The notes beneath the pieces are model-generated. The model was not told the DNA's origin. It did not search any database and saw only the letters and a list, made by a program, of their open reading frames with translations. Shown here piece by piece: positions 54,279 through 63,245 of a DNA stretch of 64,000 bases. Each line of letters begins with the position of its first letter. Position 1 is the stretch's first letter. Origin of the DNA: CALODL01 sp942492115 (lineage in GTDB: Bacteria > Planctomycetota > Phycisphaerae > UBA1845 > CAIVHJ01); assembly GCA_942492115.1 (NCBI GenBank), contig CALODL010000011.1, forward strand, positions 1-64,000, in the 5' to 3' direction. The position numbers were made by a program, and so were the translations under genes.

Positions 54279-55784
54279 ATGCACCAACACATGTCCCCGT
54301 TCATTCGAGTACTTCCGGTTTGTGTTACAGCATTGTGGATTCCAACCGTGAGTCTCGCCCAGGGCGCACGGGGTGAGTATGACGATAATCAAACCATGCC
54401 GACGGGCTATGTGGGTGAACGCATTCAGGAGCTGCTGTTCTCAGTGAACGCGAATGATCCGGAAGTGGCCCGGGCATTTGTTCTCAACGCCTGTTCGCCC
54501 GAGTTCCAACGGATCGCGACGATGGCCGAACATCAGGCCGTCTTCGCCGAGGTGTACAACGAGAGCCGCGGCTTAACGTTTCATAGCGTGCGGACGTACA
54601 CGGGGGAGGTCCCGCCGAACGAGACAGTGATCATCGTACGGAACAAGCTGACCGAAGGGTGGAACGCATTTGTATTGACCATTCAACCGCAGCCGCCGCA
54701 CCTGATCTCGGGGATACAGTTTGCCCAGGCGCGCCCGCCCAGGGGCAGCGCACCGTTGGCCGTGCTCAGCGATCAGGACATGGCCGTCGAACTCGAGCGG
54801 TTTGCCAGTGACCTGGCAGCCGCGGATGCCTTTTCGGGTACCGTATTGTTTGCCAGACATGGCCGCGTGCTGTACCAGGGGGCCTTTGGTCGGGCCAGCA
54901 AGCGGTTCAATGTGCCCAACCGCGTCGACACTAAGTTCAATCTGGGTTCGATGAACAAAATGTTTACCGGCGTGGCCATCGTTCAGCTCGTTCAACGGGG
55001 TACGGTGTCGCTGGACGATCCGTTGAGCAAGTACGTTTCGACTGACTGGTTGCCCCGGACTATCACGGACACAATCAAGATCAAGCATCTTCTGACCCAT
55101 ACCTCCGGCCTGGGCAGTTACTTCAACAAGACCTATATGGAGTCGTCCAAAGCTCTGTTTCGTGAGCTCGATGACTACAAGCCTCTGATCTCGGGATCGA
55201 CCCTGGCGTTCGATCCGGGGACCGGATGGCAATACAGCAACACGGGCATGTTTATGCTCGGTGTCGTTATCGAAAACGCCACGAAAGAGAACTATTTCAA
55301 CTACATTCGTGACAATATTGCCAAGCCGGCCGGGATGATCAACACGGATTGCTACGAGATGGACAAGCCGGTGCCCAATCTCGCGATCGGCTACTCGCGA
55401 TCGGGCACGACCTGGACCAATAACTTGTACAAACATGTGTTGCGCGGCGGTCCAGCAGGCGGCGGGTTCTCGACGGTCGAGGATTTGTTACGTTTTGACC
55501 GCGCACTGCGTGGCAATGTTCTGCTCGACGCCGAACACACTGCGATGGTATGGTCGCCCAAGCCGGAACTGAATGCACCGAACTATGGTTACGGCTTCGG
55601 TGCGGCTGGAACGGGAGACGATCGCATTGTGGGGCACGGTGGCGGTTTCGACGGCATCAGTTCGAACCTCGACATGTTTCTGGACTCAGGTTATACGGCG
55701 ATCGTCATGTCGAATTACGACGGGGGCTCCGGTCCGTTGCGTGAGAAGATGCGCGAACTCGTTGGGCGTCGACAGGTGCGCTAA
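54279..55784 (+). CDS. Secreted serine hydrolase of the beta-lactamase/PBP4 fold
   Basis: The ATG at 54279 has GGAG eight bases ahead and opens a signal peptide (VCVTALWIPTVSLAQG). A domain of about 130 residues follows with no family I can name. Then comes the beta-lactamase-type hydrolase: catalytic SMNK (FNLGSMNKMFTG), the YSN motif (GWQYSNTGMFMLG) and HGGG (VGHGGGFDGISSN). Such proteins act as esterases or peptidases outside the cytoplasm; antibiotic resistance is not implied. It stands alone between the OsmC-like remnant and the FGE-like gene. Confidence 0.9.
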   Translation: MHQHMSPFIRVLPVCVTALWIPTVSLAQGARGEYDDNQTMPTGYVGERIQELLFSVNANDPEVARAFVLNACSPEFQRIATMAEHQAVFAEVYNESRGLTFHSVRTYTGEVPPNETVIIVRNKLTEGWNAFVLTIQPQPPHLISGIQFAQARPPRGSAPLAVLSDQDMAVELERFASDLAAADAFSGTVLFARHGRVLYQGAFGRASKRFNVPNRVDTKFNLGSMNKMFTGVAIVQLVQRGTVSLDDPLSKYVSTDWLPRTITDTIKIKHLLTHTSGLGSYFNKTYMESSKALFRELDDYKPLISGSTLAFDPGTGWQYSNTGMFMLGVVIENATKENYFNYIRDNIAKPAGMINTDCYEMDKPVPNLAIGYSRSGTTWTNNLYKHVLRGGPAGGGFSTVEDLLRFDRALRGNVLLDAEHTAMVWSPKPELNAPNYGYGFGAAGTGDDRIVGHGGGFDGISSNLDMFLDSGYTAIVMSNYDGGSGPLREKMRELVGRRQVR

Positions 55785-55845
55785 CGGCAAAGCCACCCGA
55801 GCAGTCCGAGACGGTTGACACACCTTGCGCCGGGAGCCGAGAGCC

Positions 55846-57138
55846 ATGACCAACGTTTGCTGTCGAATTTCCGTTACCGTGCTGGCGCTGAGTTCAGTAT
55901 TCAGCGCCAGCGGCCAGATCGTCGCCGTGGACCTCGCGACGGTACCTTCCTCGGACGCCCAACCGGGAGGCCCCCTATACAGTTTCGGCGTCGCGACCAC
56001 CGAGGTCACCAACGCGCAGTTCGTGGCATTTCTTAACGATGCGCAAGTCCACAACGAAGATGAGAATCCAGGGTTTGGAGATGAGCGTGGTGCGTTCATG
56101 GCTTTTCGCCCACCACCATTCGGTGGAGATGTCGGCCTGGTCTCTGGTGATTCGGGCGATGTGGATGCCATCTTCGACATATCGCGCAGCTTGATCCAAT
56201 ACAACGAAGGCCTGGTTCTCGGTTCGCGTTTCACCGTGGTCGCGGGCAAGCAGGACCATCCTGCTGTCGGCATGAGTTGGATCGGTGCAGCGAAGTTCTG
56301 TAACTGGCTGACCATCGATCATGGATTCGGGTTGGGTGAACGGTGCTACCACGAGGGTAACTCAGAGCTCGACTGGTTTCCGGTGACGATCGGTTCAGAA
56401 ATCGGCGGAACACAGCAAGCGACCAACGCGGCGCGAGATTTGAGTAGTGTTGAACGGGAAGCACTCGTGACCGAATACAGTGGGTTCCGGTTGCTCATGG
56501 ATCAGGGGGGCACAACCGTCGGCGCCAGCAATGCCGTGCCGCGCCCGTACAACGAATGGTACAAGGCCGCAGCGTATGACCCCGGGGCACCGGATATCCC
56601 GCGTATCGTATTCGCAGGGTTCCCATTCGAGGAACACACTGTTCCGCCTGACCATTGGGTGCATGGCTACGGTCGCGATCCGCTGACGGATCCGGATGCC
56701 AACTACCGTGACAGTGGTGATCCATTCGACGATCCCGATCCCGCCGTGATCGCCACGACTCCAGCGGGCTACTACGACGGCAGCGACCACGGAGGCTTGT
56801 TTCAAACCACAGCAAGTGCCAACCACTACGGGTTGTTCGACATGTCGGGCAACGCCTGGGAATTCCTCAATGATCAGGTGACGATCACTGATAGCCTTAC
56901 GCCGGATCGGGCGATAGCAGGCGGAAGTTACCGCTCGAACGATCGCCAGGTCAGTTGCGCGAACCGGGGTGATATCGGTCCCGGTACAACGCGACCGGTT
57001 GTGGGGTTTCGCGTCATGCGCGTTGCCAACCCGGATGAAGTGCCAGTCACGAGCGTCTGGGGGATCATGTTCCTCGGCTTGTTGACCGGTGTCTGCGCGG
57101 TCATACTCATTCGCCGTCGCGCGAATCCTGCGTCATGA
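55846..57138 (+). CDS. FGE-like (formylglycine-generating-enzyme fold) protein with IPTL-CTERM-like anchor
   Basis: A signal peptide is followed by an FGE/SUMF1-type domain: VATTEVTNAQFVAFLN, HPAVGMSWIGAAKFCNWLT, YNEWYKAAAYDPG, GLFDMSGNAWEF, and AGGSYRSNDRQVSC. In active FGE the GGSY motif is followed by two catalytic Cys; here RS and later residues replace the first, so sulfatase activation is doubtful. The end VPVTSVWGIMFLGLLTG plus RRR is an IPTL/PEP-CTERM-type sorting tail. The protein is probably exported and sorted by an exosortase-like system. Its gene converges on the kinase gene at 57200. Confidence 0.85.
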   Translation: MTNVCCRISVTVLALSSVFSASGQIVAVDLATVPSSDAQPGGPLYSFGVATTEVTNAQFVAFLNDAQVHNEDENPGFGDERGAFMAFRPPPFGGDVGLVSGDSGDVDAIFDISRSLIQYNEGLVLGSRFTVVAGKQDHPAVGMSWIGAAKFCNWLTIDHGFGLGERCYHEGNSELDWFPVTIGSEIGGTQQATNAARDLSSVEREALVTEYSGFRLLMDQGGTTVGASNAVPRPYNEWYKAAAYDPGAPDIPRIVFAGFPFEEHTVPPDHWVHGYGRDPLTDPDANYRDSGDPFDDPDPAVIATTPAGYYDGSDHGGLFQTTASANHYGLFDMSGNAWEFLNDQVTITDSLTPDRAIAGGSYRSNDRQVSCANRGDIGPGTTRPVVGFRVMRVANPDEVPVTSVWGIMFLGLLTGVCAVILIRRRANPAS

Positions 57139-57199
57139 GGCTACTGCACTTCCACGGTTACGGCCGTGCTGGCCCGTCAGCTCGGTCGAATGTAAATGC

Positions 57200-59746
57200 T
57201 CAATCTTCTGGCCGATTGTCAATGTACGGATCATCATCGAGCGCCTCGGCCTCCTGCGCTCGTCCGAGGTCGCTGAGCATCTGTCGTAGTGCAGCGCGGC
57301 AGAAGCGCGGCCATTGCTGGTTTGGCCCATGGGCCTGCTCGAACAGTACGAGCTGATCGCGCATGAGATGCAAACCCTCGTCGACCTGGCCTTGCTCGAT
57401 CAGTGTCCGGGCCAGATCCCGAGTCGGTACGAACGTCCAACCCGATGCCGCACCGGCCCGTTGGATTGATGCCTCGCGAACAGTACGCAACAGCACAATG
57501 CGCTGATCATGGAATTCAGGAGTGCGCGGCAGTGCACGGCTGAGCGCCATCCTGGCCATGTTTGTAAAGAAGTGCCGGGTTCCCAGGATGTCCTCGAGTT
57601 GCTCGAGCGCCGGTTCAATCAGGGCGCGTGCTTCAGCTCGGTGCCCTTGCATGGTCAAGGCGAATCCACATACGGCGCTGGCCTTCAGTCCCAGGATGCT
57701 GCCTGGCATGGTCCGCTCGGCGGCGTCGCCCACCGAGCGCGCCAGTCTCTCACTGTCTGCGCCGCGGCCTTGCCAGCAGCAGGCCCCGGCCCATTCGAGT
57801 GACGTCCACAACGTGTGCGGGTGTTCCTGACCCAGTTGTTGTGCCTGTCGCGCTGCTGTGTCGCGGAACAAGTGTTCACTTTCATCGAAATCGTTGGTCA
57901 GAACGAGCGCTTTGGCTAGGCAGGCGCTGGCATTGAGCGTGAGTGGATGATCGGGGCCAAGTGTGTCGAGGCTGTTGAGGCGCACTTCGCGCAACCGTTC
58001 GACCGCGTCGCGTTCAGATCCGCTGGCGAGGTGTGCCAGGCTCAGCTTCAGTTGGACACGCATCGTTGCAGGCGCTTCCCGGCCCAGGAAGGATGTGCGC
58101 AACGCAGTCGAACGCTGAAAAGCGCGCACGGCCGGGCGATAGACGCCCAGGCCCATCAGCGTCGTTGCGATCTGCTCGTAGGTGTCCGCCTGCAACTCGG
58201 GTCTGCCATCGAAAGTGGCATCGACGTGGTCTAGCGCATGTCTGAGCATATCGCCTACTGTCACACGCGTCGTGGCCATGGGTGAGCCGGGAAACCGCGG
58301 CTGTGGTACAAGAGGATCGCCGACGAACATATCAACCTGCGTGGGGTCGGCGGCGGTCAACATGGCAGCATAGAACTCATTGATTGATCGTAACGTGTAC
58401 GCCTCCTCGCTCGCGCGGGCGTGCAGTTGCCGGGCCTCGACGAATCCGGCGGTCGTGCCGGCGATACCGAGGATCAGCGTGGCCAGCACCGTGATGCCGG
58501 CGGCGACAAGCGTGCGCTGACGCCGCACGAACTTGGTCACCCGATACAGGGCGCTGGGAGGCGAGGCCGAGACGGGCTCATTGTTGAGGTACTTGTCGAT
58601 CTCGACCGCCAGGCCATTGGCCGTCTCGTACCGCCGGGAGCGATCCTTTTCGAGGCACTTCATGACGATCCAATCGAGGTCACCACGTAGCAGGGCGCGC
58701 AGGCGAGCCACATCGATGCCACGTTGGTGGGCGATCTCATTCAACGCGTCGCCCATCGTGCTGACGCGGGTCGACGGCTTGAGTGGCTGCTGCTCACGAA
58801 TGATCCGCAACATTTCGTTGTAGCCGGCCTCGCGAAGCTGGCGCGGCGTAAATGGCGGTGTGCCGGTAAGCAATTCGTAGAGCAGAACGCCCAAGGAATA
58901 GACGTCGCTGCGCGTGTCGATATCGAGCCCACTCATTTCAGCCTGTTCCGGAGACATGTACGCTGGCGTGCCGATGATCTGCTGGTGTTCGGTGAAGAGT
59001 GTTCGCTCTGTCAGTTCAGCATGGGTGGCCTTGGCGATGCCGAAATCGATGACTTTGGGCACGGGCACGCCATCGTGGAGGGTCACGAGCACATTCGTGG
59101 GTTTGATATCGCGGTGAATGATGCCCTTCTGATGAGCATGCTGTACGGCGCGGCAGACATCCATGAACAAACGCAGACGTTGTTCGGTGTCGAGTTGCTC
59201 GGTGTTGCAATACTCGGTGATCGACATGCCACGGACCAGTTCCATGACGAAATAGGGCCGGCCTTCGGCGGTGGCCCCGGCATCGAGCACCTTGGCGATG
59301 TTCGGGTGATCCATCATGGCCAGTGCCTGGCGCTCGGCTTCGAACCGGGCAATGACCTGCTTGGTGTCCATGCCGAGCTTGATGATCTTCAGAGCGACGC
59401 GGCGTTTGACCGGCTCGCGCTGCTCGGTCATCCATACGGTGCCGAAGCCGCCTTCACCAATTGGTTGCAGAAGTTTATAGCGATCGATGACCAGCCCAGC
59501 CTGTTCCTGCCCGCCGTGAAGGTCGGTCGTCGCGGCGGCATCGACCGCACCCGTCGAGCGCTCTTTCAGGAATGTATTGGCCTGGACATCGGCGCGCAGC
59601 AGGGCCTCGACCTTATTTCGCAGGGCGACGTTGCTGCCGCAGGCGCCTTCGAGGTACGCATCCCGTTCGCCGCGGTCGGTTTTCTCGCGTGCCGTGTGAA
59701 AGATCTGTTCCGCAGAGAGTTTTGGGTTCATCAGTTCAGCTCGCAT
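57200..59746 (-). CDS. Ser/Thr protein kinase with TPR-like sensor half, in an ECF sigma module
   Basis: The ATG at 59746 is chosen because GGAG lies nine bases ahead; the open frame upstream is not family-like. The start (NPKLSAEQIFHTAREKTD, AYLEGACG) is a segment typical of kinases paired with ECF factors. The kinase has GEGGFGTVWMTEQ, VALKIIKLGMD, HRDIKPTNVLV with D213, DFGIAKATHAEL and YMSPEQAEMSG. A membrane helix (TLVAAGITVLATLILGIAG) leads to about 350 residues of TPR-like repeats. It lies 94 bases after the ECF sigma gene on the same strand. In this module the kinase is thought to control the sigma factor by phosphorylation. Confidence 0.93.
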   Translation of the reverse strand: MRAELMNPKLSAEQIFHTAREKTDRGERDAYLEGACGSNVALRNKVEALLRADVQANTFLKERSTGAVDAAATTDLHGGQEQAGLVIDRYKLLQPIGEGGFGTVWMTEQREPVKRRVALKIIKLGMDTKQVIARFEAERQALAMMDHPNIAKVLDAGATAEGRPYFVMELVRGMSITEYCNTEQLDTEQRLRLFMDVCRAVQHAHQKGIIHRDIKPTNVLVTLHDGVPVPKVIDFGIAKATHAELTERTLFTEHQQIIGTPAYMSPEQAEMSGLDIDTRSDVYSLGVLLYELLTGTPPFTPRQLREAGYNEMLRIIREQQPLKPSTRVSTMGDALNEIAHQRGIDVARLRALLRGDLDWIVMKCLEKDRSRRYETANGLAVEIDKYLNNEPVSASPPSALYRVTKFVRRQRTLVAAGITVLATLILGIAGTTAGFVEARQLHARASEEAYTLRSINEFYAAMLTAADPTQVDMFVGDPLVPQPRFPGSPMATTRVTVGDMLRHALDHVDATFDGRPELQADTYEQIATTLMGLGVYRPAVRAFQRSTALRTSFLGREAPATMRVQLKLSLAHLASGSERDAVERLREVRLNSLDTLGPDHPLTLNASACLAKALVLTNDFDESEHLFRDTAARQAQQLGQEHPHTLWTSLEWAGACCWQGRGADSERLARSVGDAAERTMPGSILGLKASAVCGFALTMQGHRAEARALIEPALEQLEDILGTRHFFTNMARMALSRALPRTPEFHDQRIVLLRTVREASIQRAGAASGWTFVPTRDLARTLIEQGQVDEGLHLMRDQLVLFEQAHGPNQQWPRFCRAALRQMLSDLGRAQEAEALDDDPYIDNRPED

Positions 59747-59840
59747 ATTAAGGATCTCCGGGCTTGCCAACCGGCCTGCCATGAGGCCGTGCATGGATGC
59801 ATGCGCAGGGTGGCCCCGGGATCCGCCAGAATTGTGGAGA

Positions 59841-60440
59841 TTATTCGGCAGCCTCGCCTGGCGCGAGTATCGCAAAAAGCCACGCGCGGGCGTAAGTCCA
59901 GTGTCTTTCGGCGGTGCGGATGCTGAGCTTGAGGGTTCGTGCCGCCTCGGCCATGTCGAGACCGGCATAGAACCGCAGCCTGACGAGTTGTGCTTTGGTC
60001 TCGTCCTCTGCAGCCAGACGCTCGATTGCGTCATCGAGGTCGAGAACTTCGTCCCACACCGCCTCGGCGCCGAGATCGGCATCGACCAGCGCGACGCGCC
60101 GTGACAGACCGCCGCGTTTCTTGGCACCGCGGGCGCGGGCATAGTCGATGAGGATTCGCCTCATGGCCGCGACTGCGGCGCCGTAGAAATGGGCCCGGTC
60201 GTCCCAAGGGGTACCACTCGATCCGAGCAGGCGCAGGTAGGCCTCGTTGACCAGGGCGGTTGCCTGCAGCGTGTGATCGTGGCGCTCCCCGAACATGCGG
60301 GCTCGGGCGATGCAGCGCAGTTCATCATAGATTCGTTGATAGAGCGCCGGCTCGGCCACTCGATCGCCGGCGCTGACCGCCGCCAGAAGCCGGGTCACGT
60401 CATGCGTATCGGAATTGACGGCGGGGTCGCACTCGTCCAT
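59841..60440 (-). CDS. ECF-type sigma factor partnered with the downstream kinase
   Basis: From the ATG at 60440 the protein has 199 residues: RIYDELRCIARARMFGER, ALVNEAYLRLLGS, FYGAAVAAMRRILIDYARAR and the region-4 helix GLDMAEAARTLKLSIRTAERHW. This is the TIGR02999-like ECF group of planctomycetes and relatives. No anti-sigma gene is present; the kinase gene follows it directly. That pairing is known from ECF groups linked to protein kinases. Confidence 0.9.
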   Translation of the reverse strand: MDECDPAVNSDTHDVTRLLAAVSAGDRVAEPALYQRIYDELRCIARARMFGERHDHTLQATALVNEAYLRLLGSSGTPWDDRAHFYGAAVAAMRRILIDYARARGAKKRGGLSRRVALVDADLGAEAVWDEVLDLDDAIERLAAEDETKAQLVRLRFYAGLDMAEAARTLKLSIRTAERHWTYARAWLFAILAPGEAAE

Positions 60441-61031
60441 CCGGTCATTGTATCGCAGCAGTTCGGGGGAGTGGCATGTCCTCGGGCGGGCCAGCGACCG
60501 TACGGCTGTGTTCGCCACGACGGGCGGACGTCGACAGCGTAAGTCCATGGCCGCGGACCACCGCACAGCTCCCGGTCAAGATGCCGTTCATGCGCTCAGC
60601 CACAAAATTCTTTCGAACCACGCGTCCGGATTCCCATTCTGCCAGCGTGTGCTTTGCGGACGCCTCGGACGCGGTCATGATCGGGGCCTCTTTCGTAATA
60701 TGTTGTCTGCCAAGTGCATAATTTCATTGCTGCCCTGTGTGAGTCCCCGCGATGCCCGGTCGATCTTGACCGGCCCACTGCGTTTCCGGGCTCAGGATCG
60801 CCCACATAAATGCTTATCAGCCACAATTGAGATGACATTCGCATCAGGGCTCGGTATGATTCTCCCGGTTATTACGACGACCCTGGCCTAGAGTGGCACT
60901 GTATCTTGCACGCCCCACTTCCAATTGCCTTGATCGCTCCAATACCTTCCCTGACCGGAATGACGGTCACTTTCAGTTGTGATCCTTGAAAGTAAAGTTA
61001 TGGATCATGCCCCCGTCACAGGAGACTAGAT
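60441..61031. other. 591-base gap with one weak small reading frame
   Basis: The reverse strand holds an open frame of 77 codons (60445-60678, MTASEASAKHTLAEWESG) ending five bases before the ECF start. It has an AGAGG about eight bases before its ATG and could be a leader or small partner of the sigma gene. No family is recognised. The forward strand ends in the leader of the RRM gene. No tRNA, riboswitch or repeat was recognised here. Confidence 0.4.
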
Positions 61032-61349
61032 ATGGGCAAAAAATTGTATGTGGGAAATCTCAGCTATGACACCAGCGCCTCCGATCTGGAGCAGCTCTTC
61101 TCGGCCCATGGCACCGTCGAGAGTGCTCAGGTCATCGAAGATCGCGCGACCGGCCAGAGCAAGGGTTTCGGATTCGTAGAAATGGGCTCCGATGCGGAAG
61201 CTCAGGCTGCAACCAGCGCCCTCGACGGCCAGGAGCAGAATGGTCGCACCATCAAAGTCAACGAAGCCAAGCCGCGCGAACCGCGTAGCGGTGGCGGCGG
61301 TGGCGGCGGCTATGGTGGCGGCGGCCGTGGTGGCCATCGCGGCTACTAG
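61032..61349 (+). CDS. RRM RNA-binding protein with glycine-rich tail
   Basis: The 105-residue protein has RNP2 (KLYVGNLSY) near the start and RNP1 (SKGFGFVEM) in the middle, one complete RRM domain. The tail after residue 85 is Arg/Gly-rich (GGGGGGGYGGGGRGG). AGGAG precedes the ATG by eight bases. Bacterial RRM proteins of this kind bind single-stranded RNA and are often cold-induced; this is known for cyanobacterial relatives. A strong intrinsic terminator follows the gene. Confidence 0.95.
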   Translation: MGKKLYVGNLSYDTSASDLEQLFSAHGTVESAQVIEDRATGQSKGFGFVEMGSDAEAQAATSALDGQEQNGRTIKVNEAKPREPRSGGGGGGGYGGGGRGGHRGY

Positions 61350-61407
61350 GCCCGGGTGATGCGTGGCTTCCCGCGCTTCGGGAGCCACCAATCGCATACG
61401 AACTTCT

Positions 61408-61441
61408 GAGCCTTCCCGGCAACGGGAAGGCTCTTTTTTTT
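61408..61441 (+). terminator. Rho-independent terminator of the RRM gene
   Basis: GAGCCTTCCC-GGCAAC-GGGAAGGCTC is a perfect ten-base-pair stem with a six-base loop, followed by eight Ts. It lies 59 bases after the RRM stop codon. It is the clearest terminator in the window. Confidence 0.95.
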
Positions 61442-61442
61442 G

Positions 61443-61624
61443 GGTTCTTCAGCAGAATCTGTGGAAGCCCAATAGCTCTCTCGTCTTCTGACTCTGGAGC
61501 AGGCCAGGGAGCCCCTGGCGCTCCGCCCCCGCCATCGTCGGCCCCAGGGCCCTCCGGGCCGCGGCGGGCGCGACCGACGCTGACGGCGACGGAGCTCCAG
61601 GGGCTCATCGGCGATCGTGTTGTG
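61443..61624. repeat. Dispersed hairpin repeat, long copy (copy B)
   Basis: The edges GGTTCTTCAGCAGAATCTGT and ATCGGCGATCGTGTTGTG match copy A at 7541. Inside, 61509-61606 is a 98-base imperfect palindrome. GAGCCCCTGGCGCTCCG on the left pairs with CGGAGCTCCAGGGGCTC on the right, and CCGCCATCGTCGG pairs with CCGACGCTGACGG. The fold is one long hairpin. It follows the RRM terminator and precedes the end of the TraB-like gene. It has no open frame of its own. Confidence 0.85.
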
Positions 61625-61656
61625 AATGAAGCAGCGCTCGATGCTGGTCTGGCGGG

Positions 61657-62679
61657 TTATTCCCCTTCGAGCATTCGCCGGATCAGTTCCATGAGCAATT
61701 CCTCTTCGCTCAGTTCGCGAACACGGCGGCCTTCTCTAACGATCGGGGCATCGAGGTTCCAGGCATCGACCCAGATGATCTCCACGGGCTTGAGCCCATA
61801 GTCGGTTACGAGCCGGCGGTGGAAGTCGGGGTTGTGGCCGGCGCCGTAAAAGATCCCGAAGTCGGCCTTGTTACCGTTGATTTCACGATCCAGGACTTCG
61901 AGGCAGCGTTGGTTCCGCGCGTTGATGAGGTAGCGGTCAAGAACGGTGATGCCTTCGAAAATACCGCCCTGGGTCTGGTTAGCCAGCTGTTCAGCCAGCG
62001 TGATTTTCATTTGACGGGGGTCATTGCTCAGCGTCGAGAGCTCCGCGACCTGGGCGCCGCTGTTCTGTCCGGTCCCGAGCAGACCGGCCATCGGATCATC
62101 GCCGCGATTGATCATGCGCTGCACGTCGAGCAACGTTTGCGTGGTGATCGTCAGGAGATCCTCGCCCTCGGATTGAGCGTGCTCGACGAGGTTCATGAGC
62201 GGCATGTCGGCGTGGACGAAATTGGGGCGCTCATAGTCAATGGCGTCGAGTTGTTTGGTCAGACCGAGGGATTCACCGAGATCCATCTGGAACATCGAGA
62301 ACATCCCGGGTTCATCACGATGCCGATCCTTCAGTCCCTGCGGATCACTGGCGAGTTCATAGAGCACCGCGTCATGTTGGCGGAAGTTCTTGTTCAGCTG
62401 GTCGTAGTATGCCGCATCGCCGACGTGAACTGCGCCGTACAGCGTGACGCTGAGATCGCTGCCATCCACCGGGGTGTAGCGCACGTTGGCAACTTGCAGG
62501 GCGGCAGGTCGCCCATTGTCACTTCTGCGGATGCGGACGAACGACATGGGGTGCGGCTTCGTGTAGGCCCGGCGGGCAGAGGCCGCAGGCCTGGCCCGGG
62601 CATCTTCGGCCAGGGCAGAGTCCGGTGCGCTCGAGGCCACAATCAACACGGCGAATATGATGGGCAGTGTCTGACGCAT
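61657..62679 (-). CDS. Secreted TraB/GumN-like protein
   Basis: The ATG at 62679 has CAGGAG eight bases ahead and a signal peptide (LPIIFAVLIVASSAPDSALA). The mature part starts the TraB-like fold: SVTLYGAVHVGDAAYYDQLN, then AVLYELASDP, with the H and E that mark the family's putative metal site, and later FGIFYGAGHNPDFHRRLV. TraB/PrgY-like proteins are thought to be proteases or peptide-binding proteins. The substrate is unknown. Confidence 0.75.
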   Translation of the reverse strand: MRQTLPIIFAVLIVASSAPDSALAEDARARPAASARRAYTKPHPMSFVRIRRSDNGRPAALQVANVRYTPVDGSDLSVTLYGAVHVGDAAYYDQLNKNFRQHDAVLYELASDPQGLKDRHRDEPGMFSMFQMDLGESLGLTKQLDAIDYERPNFVHADMPLMNLVEHAQSEGEDLLTITTQTLLDVQRMINRGDDPMAGLLGTGQNSGAQVAELSTLSNDPRQMKITLAEQLANQTQGGIFEGITVLDRYLINARNQRCLEVLDREINGNKADFGIFYGAGHNPDFHRRLVTDYGLKPVEIIWVDAWNLDAPIVREGRRVRELSEEELLMELIRRMLEGE

Positions 62680-62889
62680 ACGCGTGCTCCTGAAACGAGA
62701 GGGCCGGCTGCCAGAAAAAGGTCCGGGACACCGCTGTGTTCGGGCCCCATGCGTAATCATGGCCTATTTTTTGTGAATTGGCAGCAAAATCAGGGGTGTC
62801 TAACGCCGGCCCGTCTGTGGCCGACCCCCGTGCCGTTCCGCGGGATGCGGCGCCAGCGTGCTTGACCTTCGAAGGGGACTGCGGCATAA

Positions 62890-62907
62890 CATAACCATAT
62901 GGTTATG
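62890..62907. promoter_or_regulatory. Palindromic operator over the ArsR start codon
   Basis: CATAACCATATGGTTATG is a perfect 18-base palindrome that contains the ATG at 62899 and ends at the next ATG. An ArsR dimer bound here would block its own translation start region. No clear ribosome site lies between, so the message may be leaderless. Confidence 0.65.
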
Positions 62908-63201
62908 CATACATCGGATCTCGATCACATCTTCGGCGCCCTGGCTGACCCAACGCGTCGCGGCATTCTCGAGCGGCTTGCGCAGGGGCCGGCCAACATC
63001 AGGACCCTGGCCGCACCCTTCAAGGTGTCTCAGCCGGCCATTTCCAGGCATGTTCGTGTTCTCGAAGGCGCCGGATTGATTCGTCGCCGCAAGCGCGGGC
63101 GCGATCATTATATCTCGGTCAAAACCGAGGCTGTCGATGGAGCCCGAGGCTGGATCACGCACTACACCCGATTCTGGAAAAAACAATTCGACGCCCGGTG
63201 A
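62899..63201 (+). CDS. ArsR-family winged-helix repressor
   Basis: The 100-residue protein is a single winged helix: HIFGALADPTRRGILERLAQ, LAAPFKVSQPAISRHVRVLE and GLIRRRKRGRDHYISV. No metal-binding CxC pair is present. It belongs with the ArsR members that lie next to SRPBCC/AHSA1 genes, but no such gene follows here. The start could be 62899 or 62905. Confidence 0.9.
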   Translation: MVMHTSDLDHIFGALADPTRRGILERLAQGPANIRTLAAPFKVSQPAISRHVRVLEGAGLIRRRKRGRDHYISVKTEAVDGARGWITHYTRFWKKQFDAR

Positions 63202-63245
63202 CGCACCGGACATGAAGGCGCGCTGTACTCGGCGCCGATCGCGGA

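Noticed and set aside
58724..59926. Plus-strand open frame of 400 codons opposite the kinase at 57200
   Set aside because: It is antisense to the catalytic domain with HRDIKPTN and DFG motifs, so the minus strand is the coding one.
60415..60891. Plus-strand open frame of 158 codons upstream of the RRM gene
   Set aside because: It starts inside the ECF coding region, has no ribosome site and no recognisable domain.
62715..62770. AAAAAGGTCCGGGACACC with a later CCTATTTTTT as a third REP-like copy
   Set aside because: Only the A-run and GG match the other two copies; the loop and right arm differ and the arms are about 40 bases apart.
61819..62865. Plus-strand open frame of 348 codons opposite the TraB-like gene
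   Set aside because: The minus strand has the signal peptide, the ribosome site and family motifs; the plus frame has none.
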